A stretch of 64,000 nucleotides of DNA from Chiridota heheva (Eukaryota; Echinodermata; Holothuroidea; Apodida; Chiridotidae): contig JAIGNY010002177.1 of NCBI GenBank assembly GCA_020152595.1, positions 1 through 64,000 of the forward strand, read 5' to 3'. The notes beneath the pieces are model-generated. The model made no database searches. It was given only the letters and a program-made list of their open reading frames with translations, and was not told the origin of the DNA. Below, one piece after another: positions 60,401 to 64,000 of the stretch. The stretch's first letter is position 1; each line of letters begins with the position of its first letter. The position numbers and the translations under genes were made by a program.

Positions 60401-63219
60401 TAAAGTCTTTACTTATCTGTATTCTGTGTTTGAATTCATTATGAGGACAGTGCGTGTGACGATGCATCAAGGCAACTATAAAGTCTATACTAATCTATAT
60501 TCTGTGATTGAATTCATTACGAGGACAGTGCGTGTGACGCTGCATCAAGGCAACTATAAAGTCTTTACTAATCTATATTTTGTGATTGAATTCATTATGA
60601 GGACAGTGCATGTGATGCTGCATCAAGGCAACTATAAAGTCTTTACTTACAGCAATGTACTGATAATCAAGGTAGTAAAGATGTGTTCGGTGCATGAGGA
60701 TCCTCTCTCTCCTGAATTCATAACATGCATCATCTTCATCCAAGTTTCTCAACTAGAAAGGAAATCAAGAAGAAAATTCATTTTAAAATCGATATGATGG
60801 TAGATGAAACACTCATAAACAGATTAGAGAAATCCTTGCATGTGATTGGTAGACTAGAAAAATATACTCATGTTCGAATACAATTGACCTAACTGAGTTA
60901 GTTGATTGACAGCTTTTTCAACAGAATCACCATACGAATTTGCCTAACAACAAAAACTGCGTAACTAAGCAGGGCAAAATCCTACGGGGTTCTAGTACAG
61001 TACATTTCAGTTATCTCTATGATCTAGCTAGAGGTGCGCACTCATGCAGTCAATGTTATTTACTGCACAAAACAAATTTTCTGCATACAGAAACTGAGTG
61101 ACGACAAGATGGTGAACAAAAGAATACACCTACGGGCTTTGTAAATCCGATTCCCTTTACCTAGAACATTTAGCAAACAGTATTTTCTTGATTGCTTTTG
61201 CTAAAATCTCTAAAGATCCGGAGAAGTGCCATAAATGGATCAAAACATGGTACAGGCCACATCAGCATCTAAATGTCAATGCATTAGTCATCCATGATGC
61301 GGATTTGAAGTTTGTTTGCCCCACCTAGTTACCGTGTTGCTATGGTGGGTGTGGCTTATTTCCGTACTCGGAGAGGTAAATTAGTAGATATCATAAAAAT
61401 ATTTTGCGCATAGTTTCTACACTTGTAAGATTTCTGATATGAACAAACTCTGCGCCATTCACTCAAATGGAAATTCACCAGTGTTGCATACAGTCAACTT
61501 ATCATTGAGCTTCTTTTTTTGTAACAATTCTTTGGTGAGATTGAGAACAACCCATACTAGAGGAAAATGTAGTAAAGGATCATTTTCATGCTCTTCCTTT
61601 TCATTAGTACAGACACTGCTTTAAAACTTTTGCAAATTTCAGACTACAAATTATATGCATCATTCCACAAGATAAACTTTGCTTCAAAGGACATTTCATA
61701 CTCCTTGGGAAATGCTGCTCCTCTTTAAAAAAACGCTTTCGTGTTAGGTGGAAATCAATAATATGGTTCATTGAACAGCTTGTATGAAGTGTTGAACAGA
61801 TAGCAGTTTTGTGGTTTTGGGAAATAAAGAAAAAGATAACTGTTACTTCAACTGACAGCTCTGCTCTTTGTGAAAGCCGGTTGAAGTGTCCCTGGTTTTA
61901 AGCAAAGCCATCTCTAATGTCTTGAAAAACATGTAGTTTGCTTGAAACACAAAAGACAGTGTATATCAAAATACTGCATACATACTGTATATCACTTTAT
62001 ATGCATTTTTTTGCACCTGGATGTATAGCACTAGATAACTTAGATTCTGCTGGTGCACATATAAAAGCTTCCAAATTATTCTAATAAATCACATAAATCA
62101 TTCACTTTTGTTTCATTTTGGTTCGTGGGGAGAATAATTTTGTGATCAACATGCCATTTCAAACTTAGGCAATTTTTTATTTGAATTTGATTAGTATTTA
62201 TGAACCAGAATCAAGTCAAAAGGTGCCTTGGTCTCTATGGCTCATTCAAAACCAGGTATGACATCCAGAGAATAGGCATAGGCCTAAGATGTTAGCAGAG
62301 GCATACCAGCCTATCTGTGACTGCACTGCGTTACTGACTGCACTGCAGCAAAGCCCTGCTTAGCATAGTCCTTGGGACTTGAGAATGGTCTTGGTTTGAT
62401 GAAGGCTTAACGGCACCATGACAACGAAGGTCAAATTGTGTCTGAGAGGTAAGATCATTCTAGAGGTAGAAAGGAAAGGAAACAGGGGGAGAATGAGAGA
62501 AATTCAAGAACAAAAGGTCAGAAAGCTGTGATTGAGAGGGAAGGTGCATTGTTGAAACAAAAACAAAGTAGAGAGGGGGTGGAATAGGAGATTTAAATAT
62601 GGTTGTAAAGGGAGGCATGATGAAGGAAAGAGATAAAATGCTTTGAGAAAGTTCTGCCTTTGAAAGCACTATATAACTTAAGTAAAATGCCATCAAGCCT
62701 GGAAGGCTAACAGAGCTGGTGCTTATACCCATTTCCATGGGGCTAAGTGGACGAGAATACTTGACTCCAATGCATGGGACATCAGTCCATCACATCAAGT
62801 CCCAGATGAACCTGGTGCTCATTCACAGCTGAGTGAACAAATAGGATAAAGTGTCTTGCTCAAGGACACAGCGCAGGGCCCTGGGTGAAATTCCATCCCG
62901 GTACCTTTTGATTACAAGACCGACACCTTAACTACTGGGTTACTGCACTCGCCATCTGTCCAATTACCAATTACCTTTAAGTAAAACTATATTTCACATT
63001 TATAGACTGATAACTTTTTGAATACCTTCACTTGAAGCGTCTGATTGACTTTCCCATCCTCGCAATTAAACAGCTCCCTCCTGAGCAGATTGCCGTCGTA
63101 CTCCAAGAATGTGAGGTACAGATTCCTGAAGAACTCAAGTGTTTGTTCTTTACTTTTAGCTTCTGAGGGGAATTCCAGTGAATGGCTTTGAGAAGATCTG
63201 TTTCATCTGTGTAGCAAAG
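33372..63219 (-). CDS. LARGE1: LARGE-type matriglycan synthase gene, last nine coding exons
   Basis: Gene-level entry; exons are listed separately. In the family LARGE is a Golgi type II membrane enzyme with two catalytic domains. A GT8 domain adds xylose, and a GT49 domain adds glucuronic acid, building the repeating Xyl-GlcA chain on alpha-dystroglycan that binds laminin-type ligands. The window holds roughly the last 390 residues: the end of GT8, the linker and all of GT49. All introns are GT-AG and the phases join without gaps (0,0,0,1,0,0,0,2,2). The conserved DIDFLP metal-binding motif of the second domain is present. The transmembrane and GT8 N-terminal exons lie beyond 64000. The symbol follows vertebrate usage; LARGE1 and LARGE2 cannot be separated here. 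A one-base deletion in the first exon shown needs resolving. Confidence 0.93.
33535..33615. repeat. CA-rich microsatellite
   Basis: Imperfect ACAC and ACATAC repeats in the LARGE intron, about 70 bp upstream of the last-exon acceptor in gene orientation. Confidence 0.85.
33955..34045 (-). repeat. tRNA-derived SINE head or tRNA pseudogene
   Basis: On the minus strand GGTAGCTCAGCTGGCAGAGT is a near-perfect tRNA A-box and D-arm, and GGTCCCAGATTCAAGG resembles a B-box. The anticodon and acceptor stems do not pair well, so it is not a functional tRNA. A SINE body may extend leftward toward 33640. Confidence 0.6.
34100..35230. other. LARGE intron, no supported feature
   Basis: Intronic sequence between the 58-bp array and the tRNA-like head. 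No gene or clear repeat was recognised. Confidence 0.5.
35245..36160. repeat. 58-bp minisatellite in LARGE intron
   Basis: About 15 units of roughly 58-65 bp, each with CACTCACTGAACCTGTCTC, AAGAACCCGCTCCAGTCTG and TCTATGCCAAGTCATG. Some units are shortened. Unit variants (TCTTTGCC or TCTATGCC, CCCGCTCC or CCTGCTCC) alternate. Confidence 0.93.
36310..36490 (+). repeat. Dispersed repeat R-A, partial copy 3
   Basis: Matches the right half of R-A at 9.5 and 28.9 kb: GATTATGACCATGGAAAGT, GCTGGATTGTGGTTTCTG and GAGGTTTAGACTTAATG. It runs directly into R-D. Confidence 0.75.
36490..36835 (+). repeat. Dispersed repeat R-D, copy 2
   Basis: Matches 25618-25930: GTTGGCTGAATTACCAAACA, GCGATCATGTGGTCTGCTAG, TGCGATATACCAA. 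In this copy CTGCTAGATCTGG is locally duplicated. Confidence 0.8.
37310..37770 (+). repeat. THAP-bearing dispersed repeat, copy 2
   Basis: Same family as 23230-23580 and 60900-61360. The plus strand begins a frame MVNKNCSYG at 37498. After frameshifts it gives NPEKCHK and [10 protein letters not shown], which fit the C2CH THAP pattern (Cys-x-x-Gly-Cys start, DPEK-x-x-x-W-I, then a Cys-x-x-His region, here decayed). Stops and shifts make it non-coding. Its right end is about 80 bp from a LARGE exon donor. Confidence 0.65.
37853..37951 (-). CDS. LARGE1: LARGE exon (EFIVLPN segment)
   Basis: Acceptor ATTTTCAG, donor GTAAGT, phase 2 in and phase 2 out. The peptide reads [20 protein letters not shown], then [12 protein letters not shown]. 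It matches the GT49 region [19 protein letters not shown] of the family. Confidence 0.94.
38807..38849 (+). promoter_or_regulatory. CRE plus YY1-like sites upstream of THAP relic
   Basis: A perfect TGACGTCA (38807-38814) and a GCCATTTTG (38841-38849, YY1-like) lie 90-130 bp before the THAP start codon. This layout fits a TATA-less promoter, but no expression evidence exists. Confidence 0.3.
38941..39108 (+). pseudogene. THAP-domain first exon with two nonsense codons
   Basis: An ATG opens [13 protein letters not shown], then [16 protein letters not shown]. This is the start of a THAP zinc-binding domain (C2CH, DNA-binding). The next codon is TGA (39043-39045), where the invariant Trp (TGG) belongs. 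The frame continues [10 protein letters not shown], then TAG (39088-39090), then HF, exactly the Cys-x-x-His-Phe end of the domain with the variable residue replaced by a stop. The exon closes with CAG and a GTATGT donor. About five residues between the Trp position and the Pro are missing. It lies in a LARGE intron on the opposite strand. No downstream exon was recognised. Confidence 0.72.
39255..39645. repeat. Imperfect inverted repeat
   Basis: Arms near 39255-39400 and 39500-39645 are diverged reverse complements, sharing CTCGAGGTCGGA, CATTGCAGTCAATGGGA (CATTACAGTCAATGGGA) and ATATTTTTT. The spacer is about 100 bp. No open frame is supported. It may be a MITE or a diverged gene-fragment duplication. 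Confidence 0.55.
39882..39943. repeat. Short strong hairpin
   Basis: ATGTCGAGATTTCTCGCCAT (39882-39901) pairs with ATGGTGAGAAATCTCGACAT (39924-39943). One position differs and makes a G-U pair in one RNA sense. The loop is 22 nt. Confidence 0.75.
40266..40393 (-). CDS. LARGE1: LARGE exon (DFEPYVV-FGWNK segment)
   Basis: Acceptor CCGTAG, donor GTGAGT, phase 0 in and phase 2 out (128 nt). The peptide has [20 protein letters not shown] and [19 protein letters not shown]. The EPYVV and GFGWNK blocks are highly conserved in the GT49 domain. Confidence 0.95.
40434..41030. mobile_element. TTAA MITE M5 with four tandem subunits
   Basis: TTAA at 40434-40437 then AGGATTAGTTCAGGGG. The left arm of about 110 bp occurs four times in tandem (starting near 40434, 40549, 40657 and 40769), each with GGATTAGTTCAGGGGTCAAG, CTTATATGAAAGAGGA and GTTAAGGAGATAT. 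The family interior follows (GTTGTGATGTCACAGCC). A right terminus was not found. It starts about 40 bp upstream (gene sense) of a LARGE acceptor. Confidence 0.75.
41110..41205 (+). mobile_element. LINE/SINE 3' end with ATT tail
   Basis: TGTACAGCGCCTTGAGTATC and GTGCGTTATAAATCTATTT followed by TTATTATTATT is the typical 3' terminus of L2/CR1-like elements. Only the last 90 bp or so are recognisable. Confidence 0.6.
41215..41463 (+). mobile_element. Non-LTR retrotransposon ORF2 C-terminus, left flank of satellite
   Basis: Plus-strand translations, with small frameshifts, give [32 protein letters not shown]-type sequence, then [11 protein letters not shown]. This is the conserved C-terminal tail of endonuclease-RT non-LTR elements (CLR-x-I, W, ITN-x-E, RR-W-x-IGH, RGRP-x-TWRR). 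It runs without a break into the first unit of the 79-bp array. Confidence 0.8.
41464..46041 (+). repeat. 79-bp satellite, about 58 copies, derived from LINE ORF2 tail
   Basis: About 4.6 kb of 79-bp units. Each has CTGGAGACGGAAGCTTGGAT, AGGAGAGGGAATTACTGGGA, AGGAGTGG and AACGAAGTCATTCAGGTGGC. In one frame a unit reads TWRRKL, ERE, then [16 protein letters not shown], which is the LINE C-terminal signature. Unit variants form blocks that recur in the same order several times, so there is higher-order structure from later segmental duplication. Since 79 is 3n+1, the many 63-codon open frames are artefacts. The array sits in a LARGE intron, antisense to the gene. Confidence 0.95.
46042..46090 (+). 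mobile_element. LINE ORF2 C-terminus, right flank of satellite
   Basis: After the last unit the frame WNEVIQVA continues, with one stop codon in place of Gln, as [12 protein letters not shown]. This is the usual end of this class of ORF2 (AQDREKWR). The array is therefore bounded on both sides by the same ancestral reading frame. Confidence 0.75.
46091..46676. other. LARGE intron, no supported feature
   Basis: Intronic sequence between the satellite and the next exon. TTGACCAATCAAATACTGGG and similar short motifs recur, but no element was defined. Confidence 0.45.
46677..46856 (-). CDS. LARGE1: LARGE exon (PAFETLRYR segment)
   Basis: Acceptor TTTCTTAG, donor GTACGT, phase 0 both ends (180 nt, 60 codons). 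The peptide has [20 protein letters not shown], then [32 protein letters not shown]. These are signature blocks of the LARGE GT49 domain. Confidence 0.96.
47243..51065 (-). mobile_element. RNase-H-bearing LINE (I/Nimb-like), near-complete ORF2
   Basis: Minus-strand order: APE endonuclease ([10 protein letters not shown] near 51000; FCLQETFL near 50935, with the catalytic Glu; [18 protein letters not shown]; then [18 protein letters not shown] near 50440, with the SDH motif). Next is the RT ([52 protein letters not shown]). Last is RNase H, ending [13 protein letters not shown] (about 47890). It closes in a CAAACAAACAAAC tail at 47243. The YADD box reads YVND and there are many stops and frameshifts, so it is inactive. 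No ORF1 is seen, so the element is 5' truncated at about 51065. It fills most of a LARGE intron in the same sense as the gene. Confidence 0.88.
51371..51526 (-). CDS. LARGE1: LARGE exon with DID motif
   Basis: Acceptor TTCCGACAG, donor GTGGGT, phase 0 both ends (156 nt). The peptide is [20 protein letters not shown], then [20 protein letters not shown] and [15 protein letters not shown] is the metal-binding triad of the glucuronyltransferase domain. The upstream intron contains several degenerate copies of this exon's first 50 or so bases together with its acceptor. Confidence 0.97.
51715..52560 (-). repeat. Degenerate tandem copies of the LARGE DID-exon 5' edge
   Basis: At least four copies of the acceptor-side edge of the 51371-51526 exon lie in the intron: near 51722-51765, 51960-52010, 52120-52170 and 52485-52540. 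Each contains a version of GGTAATTAACAAGATAAAAT / TGCTGTC, which on the minus strand is (A)CAG followed by CAATTTTATC, as in the true exon start. The copy at 52.5 kb keeps AGACAG and CAATTTTATCTTG. Intron sequence next to the exon (GCAACAAG, CTTTGTA-AAGTTA, TGCCAGCAG-CGTAAGAAATAC) repeats along with it. The frames are broken. Confidence 0.75.
52785..52925 (-). mobile_element. 3' fragment of the RNase-H LINE
   Basis: GTTTGTTTGTTTAATGAAGG, then GGTCAAATTGTGCCTGAGAG and GATCATTCCAGAGGTAGG match the 3' end of the element at 47243-51065. It is a severely 5'-truncated insertion with a short CAAA-type tail on the minus strand. Confidence 0.85.
53061..53765 (-). repeat. Degenerate tandem copies of the preceding LARGE exon's 3' edge
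   Basis: Three copies (about 53061-53125, 53396-53462, 53696-53762) of ATCATTGAATACTATATGGT, GGTAGGCAACATTCTTGAAA and GCCATA mirror the donor-side end of the exon at 54189-54313. Each is followed, in gene sense, by a donor-like GTAAGT, GTATGT or GTAAGC. The repeat unit of about 300-335 bp also carries intron sequence (TAAATTAAGGATGATTTTTC, TTTTACAACAG). Confidence 0.8.
54189..54313 (-). CDS. LARGE1: LARGE exon (PISLALY segment)
   Basis: Acceptor TTCGACAG, donor GTAGGT, phase 1 in and phase 0 out (125 nt). The peptide has [20 protein letters not shown], then [20 protein letters not shown] and G. It matches the family's PISLALYLSDAEAQQFL and NVGYHIVYKEG at the start of the GT49 domain. Confidence 0.96.
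54445..54992. mobile_element. TTAA MITE M6
   Basis: TTAA at 54445-54448 then AGTAACATTCCCATGG, and CCATGGGAATATTTCT then TTAA at 54989-54992. The arms of about 210 bp are inverted. AATTCATCATTATGATATCA, TTTCTGTACTA and TTGATGTATTTCTTTGAAAA on the left return as their complements on the right. A TTAA target site fits piggyBac-type transposition. It lies in a LARGE intron. Confidence 0.85.
55325..55735. mobile_element. Element R-B, copy 2
   Basis: Same element as 28450-28862: ACTGCTAAAAAATTTGG at the start, GTGGGAGTAGTTGTTATCTT inside, AAGCAAAGCCATTTCTAA at the end. Confidence 0.75.
55945..56366. repeat. 212-bp tandem duplication abutting a LARGE exon donor
   Basis: Two copies (about 55945-56153 and 56154-56365) share TTGCTACAATGGTTT, CATTTGAGCTAATTTTGCCT, GTATACAGTGTGATGTCATA, and a short hairpin CAGTCTGT / ACAGACTG. 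The second copy ends at the sixth base of the intron that starts at 56370 (gene sense). Confidence 0.88.
56371..56452 (-). CDS. LARGE1: LARGE exon (TLVAQLS segment)
   Basis: Acceptor CTTCTAG, donor GTGAGT, phase 0 in and phase 1 out (82 nt). The peptide is [20 protein letters not shown], then AICKHWE. It matches [20 protein letters not shown] at the start of the GT49 domain. Confidence 0.96.
56585..56815. repeat. ATC/ATT trinucleotide-rich tract
   Basis: Low-complexity ATC, ATA and CAC runs give His-, Ile- or Asp-rich open frames in different readings. These are not genes. Confidence 0.9.
57095..57926. mobile_element. TTAA MITE M7 inserted in the 78-bp repeat
   Basis: TTAA at 57156-57159 then AGGAATATTCC, and GAATATTCCT then TTAA at 57923-57926. 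Left of the element, 57095-57155 is a diverged 78-bp repeat unit (TGTATTCTGTGCTTGAATC, CATCCTGGCAACTA). Right of it the next bases are GTCTTTACTAATC, the continuation of the same unit. The interior has a roughly 100-bp tandem duplication (GTGATGTCATAAAG, CAGATTCAAGAA) and a degenerate CCCACATGCCATC tract (57620-57870). Confidence 0.85.
57927..60648. repeat. 78-bp minisatellite ending at a LARGE splice donor
   Basis: About 35 units with GACAGTGCGTGTGACGATGC, ATCAAGGCAACTATAAAGTC, TTTACTAATCTATATTCTG and TGATTGAATTCATTACGAG. The first units lack four to five bases; the rest are 78 bp, so the plus strand stays open for 669 codons (58788-60797). That frame has a 26-residue period, is antisense to LARGE and has no known domain. 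The last unit merges with the GTAAGTAAAG donor of the LARGE exon at 60651. Confidence 0.95.
60651..60752 (-). CDS. LARGE1: LARGE exon ([13 protein letters not shown] segment)
   Basis: Acceptor TTTCTAG, donor GTAAGT, phase 0 both ends (102 nt, 34 codons). The peptide is [20 protein letters not shown], then [14 protein letters not shown]. It matches the linker between the two catalytic domains ([27 protein letters not shown]). Confidence 0.96.
60900..61360 (+). repeat. THAP-bearing dispersed repeat, copy 3 (best preserved)
   Basis: Plus strand: an ATG at 61109 gives MVNK. In another frame CKSDSRYPEHLAN-type residues follow, then [14 protein letters not shown] and [12 protein letters not shown] (61205-61310). 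Cys-x-Tyr-Gly-Cys, DPEK and the Trp of WIK fit a THAP zinc-binding domain, with the final Cys-x-x-His decayed. The flanks shared with 37.3 kb include TGATTGACAG, GAATTTGCCTA and GTTTGTTTGCCCCACCTAGT. Confidence 0.65.
61600..61925. mobile_element. Element R-B, copy 3 (diverged)
   Basis: GACACTGCTTTAAAACTTTT at the start and CCTGGTTTTAAGCAAAGCC near the end match R-B at 28450-28862. The middle is shorter. Confidence 0.65.
62397..62640 (-). mobile_element. 3' fragment of the RNase-H LINE
   Basis: GATGAAGGCTTAACGGCACC, GTCAAATTGTG and GAGGCATGATGAAGG match the 3' end of the element at 47243. It is 5' truncated. Confidence 0.85.
62690..62952 (-). mobile_element. tRNA-derived SINE, copy 3
   Basis: Same family as 22553-22819: TTTCCATGGGGCTAAGTGG, GGGACATCAGTCCATC, GTGTCTTGCTCAAGGACAC. 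The minus-strand head reads GTGCAGTAACCCAGTAGTTA then GGTACCGGGATGGAAT (decayed B-box). Confidence 0.75.
63026..63219 (-). CDS. LARGE1: LARGE exon with one-base frameshift
   Basis: Acceptor TTTCACACAG, donor GTATTC after AAG. The peptide starts [20 protein letters not shown], then LKVKNKH. The next codons must read (x)[19 protein letters not shown] and [18 protein letters not shown], which lies in another frame. One base is missing between 63138 and 63139, just after the His codon. The exon is 194 nt, while phase 0 ends on both sides require 195. This is the end of the GT8 domain (family: [20 protein letters not shown]). Everything else in the gene is intact, so a sequencing or assembly error is the first explanation. 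A true null allele is the alternative. Confidence 0.93.
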
Positions 63220-63279
63220 CTGTGTGAAAGATAAGGAGAACATTAAACACACATCCCAAAGTTTCTCTTTCTTTAAGTT

Positions 63280-64000
63280 TGTTTGTTTGGTGAGGGCTTA
63301 ACGCCAACAAGACAGCGAGGGTCAAATTGTGCCAGAGAGGTTAGATCATTCCAGAGATAGGAAGAAAAGAAAATAGGAGACTGAGAGAAACATGGGGAGT
63401 TGGGATCAAGAGAGGAAGTGCATGGGTGAAAAAAAGAGGCAAAAGTAGAGAAGGGTGGGAGAGGAGGACTAAACATGGTTGTAGAGGGAAGCATGATGAA
63501 GGAAGGGGATCATTTTATCCAGAGGATTTTCTGGAAGAGCTTGGCTATCGAGTTGCAGGGAGGGGGGAGGCGAGGAAAGCTCTGGGGAAGGTTCTACAGG
63601 GGCAGGCAAGGAGGATGTGGTGGATTGTAAGAGTGCAATGGCAATTGTTGGAGAGGGGTTGGAGGGAGCCAATAAGGAGGTGGGAGTGAGTGAGGTGGGT
63701 GTGACCTATTCTAAGGCGGGTAATGTGGATGTTGTTGACATGGGAGAGATGTGGATGGTGGATTTGATCGGAATGGTAGGTTGGATGATGTGGAGTTTGT
63801 TATCAATTTGGGAGTCCCATGAGGTTTGCCAGCGTTCATAAACAAGGGAAGCAATAAGTGGTTTGATGTCAGAAAGGGTTTTGGGAAAGGGGGTAGGGGG
63901 GAGGTTGAGGGCAAGCTTAGCGGCTGCATCAGCCCTGTCATTGCCAGGGATGCCCACATGGCTGGGTATCCAGAAGAAAAGAATACTTTTCTTGCAGAGG
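63280..64000 (-). mobile_element. RNase-H LINE 3' part, running off the window
   Basis: Begins with GTTTGTTTGTTTGGTGAGGG (3' end, CAAA-type tail on the minus strand). It includes [15 protein letters not shown] near 63920, the RNase H end motif, and continues past 64000. It lies in a LARGE intron in the same sense as the other copies. Confidence 0.88.

Overview
The window is AT-rich eukaryotic DNA with spliced genes, GT-AG introns, non-LTR retrotransposons, TTAA-flanked MITEs, tRNA-derived SINEs and very large minisatellites. The repeat style and the well-conserved LARGE protein suggest a marine invertebrate, perhaps a deuterostome such as an echinoderm or hemichordate. The species cannot be fixed from the sequence alone. 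No prokaryotic operon, CRISPR array, rRNA or intact tRNA gene is visible.

The main gene is a LARGE-type bifunctional glycosyltransferase (matriglycan synthase) on the minus strand. Nine coding exons lie between 63219 and 33372. They cover the end of the first catalytic domain, the linker and the whole second (GT49, glucuronyltransferase) domain through the stop codon. The first half of the gene lies beyond the right edge. Splice sites and phases agree throughout. The one defect is a missing base in the 63.0-63.2 kb exon, which shifts the frame.

Left part (1-15.4 kb): a degenerate minisatellite; a candidate acidic 3' exon (5.3-5.5 kb); two exons of a CD73-type 5'-nucleotidase with a nonsense codon and a lost metal-ligand histidine, so probably a pseudogene; a CR1-like LINE interrupted by a second LINE fragment in the opposite orientation; and a 620-bp AT dinucleotide tract.

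Middle (15.4-33 kb): a 3.9-kb array of a 19-bp unit, a 28-bp array, then many interspersed repeats (TTAA MITEs, SINEs, THAP-bearing repeats) and 33-bp and 23-bp minisatellites just downstream of LARGE.

Right part (33-64 kb) is the LARGE locus. Its introns hold a 58-bp array, THAP relics, a 4.6-kb 79-bp satellite apparently grown from inside a LINE ORF2 tail, an almost complete ORF2 of an RNase-H-bearing LINE, and a 78-bp array. At several LARGE exons, tandem duplications start inside the exon edge or within about 4-6 nt of the splice site. That pattern, and the LINE-born satellite, are the most unusual things here.
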